From NCBI RefSeq assembly GCF_014635285.1, contig NZ_BMCR01000010.1, forward strand, positions 62,001 through 126,000: a DNA stretch of 64,000 nt, read 5' to 3'. The position numbers and the translations under genes are program-made. This DNA is from Stappia taiwanensis. Its GTDB lineage: Bacteria > Pseudomonadota > Alphaproteobacteria > Rhizobiales > Stappiaceae. The notes under the pieces are model-generated. The model saw only the letters and a program-made list of their open reading frames with translations, ran no database searches and was not told where the DNA came from. Shown in pieces: positions 18,739-26,878 of this stretch (its first letter is position 1; each line of letters opens with the position of its first letter).

Positions 18739-19041
18739 GCCCGCGCCTTCCAGCGGCTCAAGCCTGGGAGACGGCCGGGTCATGCGCGCATCTCGGGATC
18801 GCGTGGCGAATCGGCTATGCTGGACGTCACATTCAGGCTCCGCCGCGCGATATCCTGCGGCAAGGGCCGCATCCGATCCGGTTCCCATGTGGATTTCACG
18901 CCGCATCTCCTCCATTCGTTTACCCCGGTCCGGGTATCGTGCTGGACAGGATGATTGCCTGCGATCACACCTGCAAGCAAGTCACCGCACCACCGAACCG
19001 AGCGCGCGCTCCGGCAGCGCATTTCACACGACGAGGATCCC
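18739..19041. other. Divergent intergenic region between MmgE/PrpD and FKBP genes
   Basis: About 300 bp without a convincing gene. It must contain the promoters of the two divergent neighbours. The only structure I see is an imperfect dyad, TACCC-cggtcc-GGGTA, at 18923-18938. No clear -35/-10 pair or RNA fold stands out. An N-terminal extension of the MmgE/PrpD reading frame enters the region but lacks family similarity. Confidence 0.5.
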
Positions 19042-19431
19042 ATGCTGAAACGTTTGATACCCGCCGTCTTTCTTTCGCTCCTGGCGGGCGGCGCGATGGC
19101 GGCAGAGCTGAAAGTCACCGATGTTACGGTCGGCACTGGCGCGGAAGCTAAGCCTGGCGGCACGGTGGTGGTGCACTACACCGGCTGGCTGATGGACGGC
19201 AGCAAGTTCGATTCCAGCCGGGATCGCAACCGCCCGTTCAAGTTCCCGCTCGGCGCCGGCCGGGTGATCCGCGGCTGGGACGAGGGCGTTGCCGGCATGC
19301 GCGTCGGCGGTCGCCGCGAGCTGATCATTCCGCCGGAAATGGCCTATGGCGCGCGCGGCGCCGGCAACGTGATCCCGCCCAATGCCACCTTGAAGTTCGA
19401 TGTGGAGCTGCTCGGCGTCGAGGGTCAATAA
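19042..19431 (+). CDS. Periplasmic FKBP-type peptidyl-prolyl isomerase
   Basis: A 129-residue protein: a signal peptide ending in AGGAMAAE, then a single FKBP domain that catalyses proline cis-trans isomerisation during folding. Family signatures are [36 protein letters not shown] and [13 protein letters not shown] with VIPPNATL, covering the FK506-binding aromatic pocket. GAGG lies 7 nt before the ATG at 19042. It appears monocistronic and sits at the left edge of the lipid island; a folding role for exported island proteins is possible but not shown. Confidence 0.95.
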   Translation: MLKRLIPAVFLSLLAGGAMAAELKVTDVTVGTGAEAKPGGTVVVHYTGWLMDGSKFDSSRDRNRPFKFPLGAGRVIRGWDEGVAGMRVGGRRELIIPPEMAYGARGAGNVIPPNATLKFDVELLGVEGQ

Positions 19432-19508
19432 CCGCGAACGCCCCCGTCGACAGACTGACACTGGAAGGCCGGCCTCGGTCGGCCCTCCGCTCCCCGGCCC
19501 TTCCCGCC

Positions 19509-20135
19509 TCAAGCGTCGTCGCGTTCCGCCGCCCGCAGCATGCCGACCGCCCGGCGCGTCCGCTGCAGCGCGGTGATATGCGCCAGCGCTGAATAGAGGG
19601 CGAGCCCGACGATCACCACATCGGACGAGGCGACCAATGACGCTGGCACCGCGCCGGCGATGATCAGCATTACGCACAGGAAAATCGTCCGCTCCAGCCG
19701 TTCGAACAGATCCGGCCAGGCCTCGTTGCTGATCGGCATCTCAATGGCCGTGCGGGCCTTGGCATAGCTGGTGAACACCCCGCCCGACAGCGCCAGCAGC
19801 GCCAGCGCCCAGGCATCGTTGACATAGGCGATTGCCGCCAGCACCGCCAGTTCCTGATAGCGGTCGACCATCGCGTCGAAATACCCGCCCGAGCGACTGC
19901 ACATGTCGCGCCGCCGCGCCACCGCCCCGTCCAGCGCGTCGAAGGCGAAGGAAAACGCCAGCGTGACGCCGAAGATCAAAGCATTGCCGTGGATCGCATA
20001 GGCGAGCGAGGTTGCCGCCACCAGCAGAAGGCCGGTCGCCGTCACCTGGTTGGGCGTCATGCCGATGCGCACCAGCGGCGTGGACAGGCTCTCCCACAAC
20101 GGGTCGATATGGCGTTTGAACAGGCCGTCGATCAT
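19509..20135 (-). CDS. CDP-alcohol phosphatidyltransferase family protein
   Basis: A 208-residue inner-membrane enzyme that transfers a phospho-alcohol or phosphatidyl group from a CDP-linked donor. The complete catalytic signature is visible near residues 65-95: FDALDGAVARR, then GGYFDAMVDR, giving D-x2-DG-x2-AR...G-x3-D-x3-D. About six membrane helices are present. I set the start at ATG 20135 (MIDGLFKRHIDP), the usual N-terminus of this family. It follows the FGGY kinase gene on the same strand. Candidate roles in this window are transfer of AEP from CMP-AEP, or an ordinary phospholipid head-group step; the sequence alone does not decide. Confidence 0.9.
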   Translation of the reverse strand: MIDGLFKRHIDPLWESLSTPLVRIGMTPNQVTATGLLLVAATSLAYAIHGNALIFGVTLAFSFAFDALDGAVARRRDMCSRSGGYFDAMVDRYQELAVLAAIAYVNDAWALALLALSGGVFTSYAKARTAIEMPISNEAWPDLFERLERTIFLCVMLIIAGAVPASLVASSDVVIVGLALYSALAHITALQRTRRAVGMLRAAERDDA

Positions 20136-20187
20136 CGATACTGGTTCCGTTTCCTGGCCGGTCTCACCCAGCGCCGTGGTGTGAGGC

Positions 20188-21750
20188 TCAGCGATAGAGC
20201 TTGAGAAGGCGGGAGCGCTGCCGGTCGAGCGCCCGGTAGCGACTGTCGAGCCGGGCCATGCCCGCCGGCTGCGGGTCGTAGCTGCGGGCGGGCAGCGCCG
20301 AGAGGACCGGAGCCGCCGCCTCGACGCTCTCGAACCATCCAAGCCCTGCGCCGGCGATCACCGCCGCGCCGAGAACCCCGGCATTGCGCGGCTCGCGCAC
20401 GTCGATCCGCCGCTTCAGCGCATCGGCCAGCGACTGAACGAAATGCGGATTGACCGCCGCCCCGCCGACCAGCGGCATCGGCAGGTCGTTGCGCACGCCC
20501 TTTTGCCGCGCGACCTTGGACATGGCCCAGCGCATGTTGAGCGCCACCCCTTCCAGCACCGCCCGCAAGAGCGCGTTGCGGTCATGCTGGACGCTGAGCC
20601 CGTAGAAAACGCCACGCAGCCGGTCGTCATCGACCGGCACCCGCTCGCCGGCAAGCCACGGCACGAACACCGGATCGCTCTCGGACGGCTCGCCGATATC
20701 CTCGTAAAGCGCGCCCAGTGCCGCATCGCTGTCGCCGGCGGTCTCGCCGGTCAGCCGCGCCGCCCAGGCAAAGGCGGTGCCGGCGCTCTCCTGGGTGGCG
20801 ATCAGCAGCGGCCGGAAGCCGACGCTGCTGGCAATTGTTGCGTAGGAATGAAAGATGTCGATCCGCCGGGAGGGAAAGAAGCCGGAGAGCCAGGCACTGG
20901 TGCCCGCATAGGCATGAAGCTGCCCATCCGCCATTGCCCCGGAGCCGATGGCCGCCGCGTTGACATCCCCTGCCCCGGCGATCACCGGCAGGCCGGCGGC
21001 AAGCCCCAAATCCGCCGCCGCCGAGGCGGTCAGGCCGCCGACGGTGCTGGTGCCATCGACGATCTCCGGCAGCTTGTCGAGCGGCAGCCCGAGCCGCCCG
21101 GCGAGATAGGGCGACCAGCCCTCCCGGCCGGGGCGGGTGTCCATCATCCAGGTGAGATTGGCGCTGTCCGCCGTGGTGGTGAAACGGCCGGTGGCACGGG
21201 CCAGCAGCCAGTCCTTGACGTCGAGCAGCTTGTGCGACGCGGCCCAGACCTCCGGCTCGTTCTGCTTGACCCAGAGCATCTTCGCCGGCGGATCCATGCC
21301 ATTGTGCGAGGGCGCGCCATTCGCAATCCGGGTCCAGGCGATCAGCTTGTCGAGCCGGTAGCCGGCAATGGAGGGGAACCCGCCATTCATGCGCCGCGAC
21401 AGGGTGCCCGCGCGCTTGTCCAGCCAGATGATCGCCGGGCGCAAGGGGGCGGCATCACGATCGGTACAGACGAGGCCGCACATCTGAGCGCTGAACACCA
21501 GCGCGGCACAGCGCGCGCCAAGGTTCTCGACCCTACCGGCAAGCCCGGCGACGCCGGTGCGGAGTGCGTCCCACCAGTCCTGCGGGTTCTGTTCCGCCTG
21601 TCCCGCTGCGGGAAAGGACAAGGGGTAGGCGACGACCACGCTGGCGATGATCGCAAGCTGCCTGTCCACCGCCGCGAGCTTGACGCCCGACGTTCCGAAA
21701 TCGGCGGCGATTACCAGATCGCGCCCCTGCGCCTTAGCCTGTTCGCTCAA
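20188..21750 (-). CDS. FGGY-family carbohydrate kinase (xylulokinase-like)
   Basis: A cytoplasmic sugar or polyol kinase of about 520 residues. The N-terminal ATP phosphate-1 motif is VIAADFGTSGVKLAA. The FGGY body includes RPAIIWLDKRAG, GLPVIAGAGDVNAAAIGSGA and the C-terminal LVGGAAVNPHFVQSLAD with adenosine-binding glycines. No ATG lies near the domain start. I propose TTG 21750 (MSEQAKAQG); GTG 21795 is the alternative. The sugar is unknown. It lies between a Stealth-type phosphotransferase gene (divergent) and a CDP-alcohol phosphatidyltransferase gene (same strand, 52 bp downstream), so it may supply a phosphorylated head-group or glycan precursor. Confidence 0.85.
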   Translation of the reverse strand: MSEQAKAQGRDLVIAADFGTSGVKLAAVDRQLAIIASVVVAYPLSFPAAGQAEQNPQDWWDALRTGVAGLAGRVENLGARCAALVFSAQMCGLVCTDRDAAPLRPAIIWLDKRAGTLSRRMNGGFPSIAGYRLDKLIAWTRIANGAPSHNGMDPPAKMLWVKQNEPEVWAASHKLLDVKDWLLARATGRFTTTADSANLTWMMDTRPGREGWSPYLAGRLGLPLDKLPEIVDGTSTVGGLTASAAADLGLAAGLPVIAGAGDVNAAAIGSGAMADGQLHAYAGTSAWLSGFFPSRRIDIFHSYATIASSVGFRPLLIATQESAGTAFAWAARLTGETAGDSDAALGALYEDIGEPSESDPVFVPWLAGERVPVDDDRLRGVFYGLSVQHDRNALLRAVLEGVALNMRWAMSKVARQKGVRNDLPMPLVGGAAVNPHFVQSLADALKRRIDVREPRNAGVLGAAVIAGAGLGWFESVEAAAPVLSALPARSYDPQPAGMARLDSRYRALDRQRSRLLKLYR

Positions 21751-21907
21751 GCCCTGTTCCCAACCTGATCGTTCGATTGCCCTTTCGCCGGCCACGGGTT
21801 TATAGAGACTTGCAATCGAAGAGAACAGTCCACCGCACCATTCATCCCGTTCCGGCCCGATCGCGGCGAAGAGCCCGCTCCGGACCGGCCTGCCGGAAAG
21901 GCGCTCG

Positions 21908-22891
21908 ATGCCGGAAGCCAGCACCACCCAGCCCCACAACACCGAGACCGGAATGGATGTGGTCTACACCTGGGTCGATGACACCTTCCCCGGCTATGCC
22001 GAGACCCTGCGCGAGCATGCAAGCGACAAGCGGGATCTCAACCCCAACCGCACCCGCGACAATCTCGACCTTCTGAAATATTCACTGCGCTCGCTGGAGA
22101 CAAACGCGCCCTTCGTGCGCCGGGTGCACCTCTTGACCTGCCGCCCGCAAGTGCCGGACTGGCTGAACGCCGACCATCCCGATCTTCGCCTGGTGCATCA
22201 CGACGAGATCATGGATCCGGCGATCCTGCCGACCTTCAACTCCTTCGCCATCGTCAGCCATCTGGCAAAGCTGCCGGAGCTGTCCGAGCGTTTCCTCTAT
22301 TTCGAGGACGACATGCTCGCCTTCGCGCCGTTCCAGCCGGAGGATTTCGTGAACGCGGACGGCCTTCCCCGGATCTTCGCCAAGGGCCATGACGCGCCGG
22401 TGCATGAGAAGCTCAACCCGGAGACTGAAAGCCCCTGGAACCTGGCGCTTGCCACCGCCAATGCCGCGCTTGACCGGGCTTTCTCGAAGAAGAGCCGGAA
22501 GTTTCTCGCCCATGGCCCTCGGCTGATCGAGCGGGCGCTGTTCGAACAGATGTGCGCCACCTTCCCGGCGGAGATCGAGGCGACCCGCTGCTCGCGCTTC
22601 CGCGCCAATGGCAACGTGCCGCCGGAGTATCTCTACCCGCAGTTCCTCATTGAGACCGGACGGGCGGAGCTGGCCACGGCGACGCAGACCCGCCGCATGA
22701 CCGGCTACGCCTCGCTGGAAAACATCCTGCCCTGGACCTGGTTTCAGCTCACCCGGATGGAACGGCGCCGCCCGGCGACCGTCACCCTGAACGACAGTTT
22801 CAACAACCAGCCCAACCCGCGCGTGGTCGCCTATGTGCGCCGGACGCTGGAGCGCTGGTTTCCCGCGCCCTCGCGCTTCGAGAAACAATAG
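21908..22891 (+). CDS. Stealth family phosphotransferase (glycan phosphodiester synthesis)
   Basis: A 327-residue soluble protein with the four conserved regions of Stealth proteins: CR1 DVVYTWVDD (residues 17-25), CR2 with LLKYSLRSLETNAPFVRRV followed by LPTFNSFAIVSHL and FLYFEDDMLAF, and short CR3/CR4-like blocks (HGPRLIERALFEQM; NDSFNN near the end). The family transfers sugar-1-phosphates (GlcNAc-1-P in the human homologue) and builds phosphodiester-linked capsules in bacteria. AAAGG lies 6 nt before ATG 21908. It is divergent from the FGGY kinase and convergent with a glycosyltransferase gene, which points to decoration of a surface glycan. Confidence 0.92.
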   Translation: MPEASTTQPHNTETGMDVVYTWVDDTFPGYAETLREHASDKRDLNPNRTRDNLDLLKYSLRSLETNAPFVRRVHLLTCRPQVPDWLNADHPDLRLVHHDEIMDPAILPTFNSFAIVSHLAKLPELSERFLYFEDDMLAFAPFQPEDFVNADGLPRIFAKGHDAPVHEKLNPETESPWNLALATANAALDRAFSKKSRKFLAHGPRLIERALFEQMCATFPAEIEATRCSRFRANGNVPPEYLYPQFLIETGRAELATATQTRRMTGYASLENILPWTWFQLTRMERRRPATVTLNDSFNNQPNPRVVAYVRRTLERWFPAPSRFEKQ

Positions 22892-22905
22892 ACGCCGCCC
22901 TCGGG

Positions 22906-24036
22906 CTATCGGCCGAGCGCGGCCTGGAACACCTCAACGAACGCAGGGCCAGCCCGCGCCACGTCGAAGCTGGCCGCATGGCCTTCAGCCCAGGTGCGCA
23001 AACGCGCCCGCTCCTCCGGCTTTCGCGCCAGATCGATCGCCAGCGCCGCCAGCGCCGCCGCATCGCCCGGCGGCACCAGCAGCCGCGCACCCGGGCCGGT
23101 CATCACCGTGGCATAGCCCTCGTTGGCCGCCGCCAGCGGCAAGGTTCCAGCGGCCATCGCCTCGATCAGCACCAGACCGAAGCTCTCGCCATAGGGCGAG
23201 GGCGCGGCGAGAAGGTCGGCGCGTGCCACCAGCTCCCGTGCCATCGCTGCATCCGGCACGGGCACGAGCCGAATGCGGTCGCCGCCGGGTCCCGCCATTG
23301 CCCTGTGCACCAGCGGCTCCAGCTTGCCGCCGCCAGCGACCGTCAGCCGCGCGCCCTTCACCGCCTCGGCGAGGACCGGCCAGGCGGACAGCAGGACATC
23401 AAGCCCCTTGCGTTCCTCGAACCGGCCGAGAAAAACGATCTCCAGCCCCTCGCGCGCATCGGGCGCAGCGCTTGCCGCCTCCCCCGCCTGTCGCCACGAA
23501 GACAAATCGATGGTCGGCGGCAGCACATGCGCCGGCGTTCCCGTCGCCTCCGGGCGCAAATGCGCCAGCGGCGAGACCGAGGGCACGATGGCCGCCAGTG
23601 ACCGTTTCAGGAAGTAGCGCGCCGCCCCGGCCAGTGCCCGGCCACCGGCGCCGGTGGTCTTGTCCGCCGGCAGGGTGGCGTGAAAGGTCGTCACCGTCGG
23701 CAGCCGCAGCCCGCGCCACACCTGCCAGGCCATCAACGGTGTCCAGGGCGTGTGCAGATGCACCAGTTCCGCCCCCCAGTCGCGCAACTCCGCCACCAAC
23801 CTGCGGCGGGCACCCGGGCGGGCATAGGTCAGTTCAAAGCCGGTGCCGAACAGGGAAAACCCGCGCCCGCCGCCGATGTGGTCGACGTGACCAAGGCCTG
23901 TCCCTGCGACCGGCAGCGGCGCGACGATCCGCACCTGATGCCCGGCCTGTTCCAGCCAGGCAGCAAGGTCGAGCACATGGTTTTGCACCCCGCCCGGGCG
24001 GGTCAGGTCATAGGGGCAGATCTCGACGATCTTCAT
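22906..24036 (-). CDS. GT4-family glycosyltransferase
   Basis: A 376-residue GT-B glycosyltransferase that transfers a sugar from a nucleotide donor. The N-terminal acceptor domain starts MKIVEICPYDLTRPGGVQNHV. The C-terminal donor domain has LEIVFLGRFEERKGLDVLLSAW, and the E-x7-E motif is in SPYGESFGLVLIEAMAAGTLP. It resembles phosphatidylinositol mannosyltransferase-type and other GT4 enzymes of polar-lipid and lipid-linked glycan synthesis. Its ATG overlaps the stop codon of the upstream CDP-alcohol phosphatidyltransferase gene (ATGA), so the two are coupled. Glycosylation of an inositol- or phospho-headed lipid is therefore a reasonable hypothesis. Confidence 0.9.
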   Translation of the reverse strand: MKIVEICPYDLTRPGGVQNHVLDLAAWLEQAGHQVRIVAPLPVAGTGLGHVDHIGGGRGFSLFGTGFELTYARPGARRRLVAELRDWGAELVHLHTPWTPLMAWQVWRGLRLPTVTTFHATLPADKTTGAGGRALAGAARYFLKRSLAAIVPSVSPLAHLRPEATGTPAHVLPPTIDLSSWRQAGEAASAAPDAREGLEIVFLGRFEERKGLDVLLSAWPVLAEAVKGARLTVAGGGKLEPLVHRAMAGPGGDRIRLVPVPDAAMARELVARADLLAAPSPYGESFGLVLIEAMAAGTLPLAAANEGYATVMTGPGARLLVPPGDAAALAALAIDLARKPEERARLRTWAEGHAASFDVARAGPAFVEVFQAALGR

Positions 24037-24779
24037 GAAGCGGCCCGGCCGAAGGACTGCAGCCCGGCATCGACCACATCCGTCACCGCATAGGCGATGA
24101 GGAACACCACCAGCCAGCCGATGCTGCCAAATGCCCAGCCGGCCAGCAGCAGAAGCGGAATGGCACCGCTGAGACCGGCGACGAAGGCAACCAGCACCTC
24201 GCCCGCCGAAATGCCCCCCAAAACGCCTGATGAGATCCCCGCCGCCGCATCGGCGGTGGCCTCCGCTTTTGCCGGGCCGGCGTCGCGCACCACCCGGGCG
24301 TAGAGCCGCAGCCAGCCGGCGGCACAGCCAAGCGCGGTCCAGAAAAAACCGGTTCCGGCGACCCGGTCGGCGAGCAGGCCGATACTGGCATAAAGCAGGC
24401 CCCAATGGGCCATGTCGACAAGGAAATCGAGCATGCCGCCGAACCGCGACGCCCGTGCGGTGATCCGGGCAAGCGCCCCGTCAACGCAATCGAGGATCAG
24501 CACCGCGCAGCTCAAGGCGACGACAGCGGGGCCGGCGACAGAGAGCGGCAACAGCCCGGCGCTTGCCGGCAACATCAGCACCAAAAGGCCGGAAAAAGCG
24601 GTGATCGCGCTCGGGCTCACCGCCGTCCGGGCGAAGAGCCAGACCAGCGGAAAACTCCAGACCCGGAAGAAAACCACCACCGCCCAGTCGCCGCGCAGCT
24701 CGTCCTCTATCTTGCCGTTCCGATAATCGGCGGCGAGTGCCGCCAGCGTTGGCTTTCGCCGCATGTCACCGATACCCAC
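24033..24779 (-). CDS. CDP-alcohol phosphatidyltransferase family protein
   Basis: A 248-residue membrane enzyme with the intact catalytic signature LDCVDGALARITARASRFGGM then LDFLVDMAHW (split at residues 92-125). At least six membrane helices follow. The N-terminus NGKIEDELRGDWAVVVFFR is amphipathic and resembles head-group transferases that use a soluble CDP-linked donor. The gene is coupled by a 4-bp overlap to a GT4 glycosyltransferase gene and is divergent from a cytidylyltransferase gene 67 bp away. Together with the inositol-3-phosphate synthase gene in the same island, a CDP-inositol (or CDP-choline/CMP-AEP) dependent lipid synthesis is plausible. This is inference from layout. Confidence 0.9.
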   Translation of the reverse strand: MGIGDMRRKPTLAALAADYRNGKIEDELRGDWAVVVFFRVWSFPLVWLFARTAVSPSAITAFSGLLVLMLPASAGLLPLSVAGPAVVALSCAVLILDCVDGALARITARASRFGGMLDFLVDMAHWGLLYASIGLLADRVAGTGFFWTALGCAAGWLRLYARVVRDAGPAKAEATADAAAGISSGVLGGISAGEVLVAFVAGLSGAIPLLLLAGWAFGSIGWLVVFLIAYAVTDVVDAGLQSFGRAAS

Positions 24780-24846
24780 ACTGTCCCTTGCCGAGGCGTC
24801 ACGCCTCCCCTAATACTGACCCGCCTTATCACAAACCGATGGTCCT

Positions 24847-25638
24847 ATGCGCAATATCACCGCTATTCTTCTTGCCGCCGGACGGGGCGTGCGCATGGGG
24901 GCCCGTGGCCGGATGACGCCAAAGGGCCTTCTGTCGATCGGCGACCGGTCCTTTGTCGAGGAATCGCTAGATACCTTGCGCGCCCATGACATCGGCGCGA
25001 TCCGGATCGTCACCGGCCATCTGGAAGAGCAGTATCGGGAAATGACCGCCAAGGGGCAGCCCGGCGTGACGCTGACGCATAATCCCGACTATGCGGTCAA
25101 GGGATCGCTGCACAGCCTCCTGGTCGGCCTCGATGGCCACACCGGCCCGTGCCTGGTGCTGGAAACCGACCTGATCTATGAACCGCGTGCCATTGCCGCC
25201 GCCATCGGCACGACGGACTGGTCGGCGCTGCTGGTATCCGGACCGACCGAGGCCGGCGATGAGGTCTATGTCTGGGCGGATGACCGCACTGGCAGCCCTT
25301 GCCTGCGCGACATGTCGAAGAGCGCCGGCCAATGGCCGGATCATCCCCATGGCGAGTTGGTCGGCATCACCCATCTCACTGCCGAAGCGGTCGAGGCGCT
25401 GAAGGCAATCGGCGCGGAGATGGTGGCGGAAACGCCGATGGCCGATTATGAATCCGGTCTGGTGGCGCTGGCCCGCGAACATCCGGTGACCTGCCCGAAG
25501 ATCGACGATCTCGCCTGGGCCGAGGTCGACGACGAGACCATGCTCGCCCGCGCCGCCGAGCGGGTCTATCCGCGCATTGTCGCCGCCCGCCAGACTGCCA
25601 CGAACCAAGGCACCGCCGGCACCCCGGTTCCCGCCTGA
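24847..25638 (+). CDS. Small-molecule phosphate cytidylyltransferase (LicC/IPCT-like NTP transferase)
   Basis: A 263-residue single-domain nucleotidyltransferase. The N-terminal nucleotide loop is ITAILLAAGRGVRMGARGR, followed by TPKGLLSIGDRSFVEESL. The acceptor side has NPDYAVKGSLHSLLVGL and CLVLETDLIYEPRAI, with the metal-binding Asp in ETDLIY. The fold matches phosphocholine cytidylyltransferases (LicC), inositol-1-phosphate cytidylyltransferases and the PntC domain of phosphonate enzymes. It would make a CDP-linked head group from CTP. The neighbouring divergent CDP-alcohol transferase is the obvious user. Substrate choice between inositol phosphate and choline/ethanolamine-type phosphates is open. 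Confidence 0.82.
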   Translation: MRNITAILLAAGRGVRMGARGRMTPKGLLSIGDRSFVEESLDTLRAHDIGAIRIVTGHLEEQYREMTAKGQPGVTLTHNPDYAVKGSLHSLLVGLDGHTGPCLVLETDLIYEPRAIAAAIGTTDWSALLVSGPTEAGDEVYVWADDRTGSPCLRDMSKSAGQWPDHPHGELVGITHLTAEAVEALKAIGAEMVAETPMADYESGLVALAREHPVTCPKIDDLAWAEVDDETMLARAAERVYPRIVAARQTATNQGTAGTPVPA

Positions 25639-25654
25639 GGTCCCCGGCTTTCCG

Positions 25655-26878
25655 TCAATGGGGCCGCGACAGCACCCGCTGTGCGGCAAGCGTTCCGCCA
25701 AGCGCCAGAACAATCGCCAGCCAACTGCTGGTGAAGCCTGACAGGCTGCCGATTTCCCCCATCGCCCAGGAAACCTTGGTCGCCACCAACGCCAGATAGC
25801 CGCACAGGGCCAGCGCGACGATCCGCGTCGGCGCGATGATCCGCCCCGAGCCGGCAATCGGTGCAAGGCTGGCGCCCAAGAGCGCATAGGCGCCAGGCAG
25901 GAACAACGCCGCCCAGCGGCGCCACAGCGCCGCATCCACATCTGGTGTCTTCAGCGGATTGCCCGCCTCCGCCAGCCTCTCCAGCGGCGCCTGCGGCAGG
26001 TAAAACGCCGGAACGTCATAGAATTCAAGGGTTTCGGGAAACAGATCCAGCCGGATATCGATACTGTCGTAGCGGGTCATCAGATAGAGCGATTTGCGCG
26101 CGTAGCCCTGGCTGCGGGCCGCCCCCTCACCGCCCTGTTGCGGCAGGCTGGCCCAGAGATCGACATCGTAGAACCGCCAGAAGTTCTCATGCCCGGTCGG
26201 CACGGCACGCCTGGCGACCAGCACATCGCGCAGATCGCCGCTCACCACCCCCCGGTAGAGCTCCACGCCGCGCAGCTCCGGCGCCCCGTCGCGCAGAACC
26301 GTTGCCCGCAGCGCGTTGCCGCTCAGGACGAACCAGCGCTTTTCGCCAACGACACCACGGGCAAAGCGCGCGCCATAGCCGCCCAGTTCCAGCTCCGCCT
26401 GGGCAAACACCGCCGCCGGACGCCACCAGCGTTCAAGCGAGAATTGCAGCGCGCCGGTGAGGCAGCCGAACACCGCCACCACCGCCAGTGTCTGCGCCGG
26501 CGACCAGCCTGCCCCGGCCAGAACCGTCGTCTCGCGGTTGAACAGGCGATAGAGCTCGGAGGCGAAGAGGCCGATGAAACAGGCCACCGGAAACAGCCGG
26601 GTGACGATATCGACCGCCCGGTAGAGCAGATAGCGGGCCAGAATGCCGCCCTTGCCCATCTCCAGCACCTCGGCCCGCGCCAACACGTCATCGAGGTTCT
26701 GCGCCAGATCGATCGCGAAGGCGATGATCAGGAACATCAGCATCACCAGGCTGGTCACCCGCAGATAAAGCAGCAGCGCCCGCCGCCCGGCAATGCCGAA
26801 CACCGGCGCCCGCGCGCCGGACCAGGTACCCGCCTGCCGCCGTCCCAAAAGCGTGGAGGTCAGGGCGCTCATCATCAT
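25655..26878 (-). CDS. LptG-like permease (YjgP/YjgQ family)
   Basis: A 407-residue inner-membrane protein of the LptF/LptG family. It has the diagnostic order of three N-terminal helices (LLLYLRVTSLVMLMF onward, with LFASELYRLFNRETTVLAGAGWS), a periplasmic beta-jellyroll domain (about 150-300), and three C-terminal helices. Family members form the ABC permease that extracts LPS and drives it to the periplasmic bridge. The start at 26878 (MMMSALTS) overlaps the upstream LptF-like stop as ATGA. This pair is embedded among lipid-synthesis genes rather than with the usual lptF/lptG neighbours, so it may be a paralogous pair serving another lipid. Confidence 0.85.
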   Translation of the reverse strand: MMMSALTSTLLGRRQAGTWSGARAPVFGIAGRRALLLYLRVTSLVMLMFLIIAFAIDLAQNLDDVLARAEVLEMGKGGILARYLLYRAVDIVTRLFPVACFIGLFASELYRLFNRETTVLAGAGWSPAQTLAVVAVFGCLTGALQFSLERWWRPAAVFAQAELELGGYGARFARGVVGEKRWFVLSGNALRATVLRDGAPELRGVELYRGVVSGDLRDVLVARRAVPTGHENFWRFYDVDLWASLPQQGGEGAARSQGYARKSLYLMTRYDSIDIRLDLFPETLEFYDVPAFYLPQAPLERLAEAGNPLKTPDVDAALWRRWAALFLPGAYALLGASLAPIAGSGRIIAPTRIVALALCGYLALVATKVSWAMGEIGSLSGFTSSWLAIVLALGGTLAAQRVLSRPH

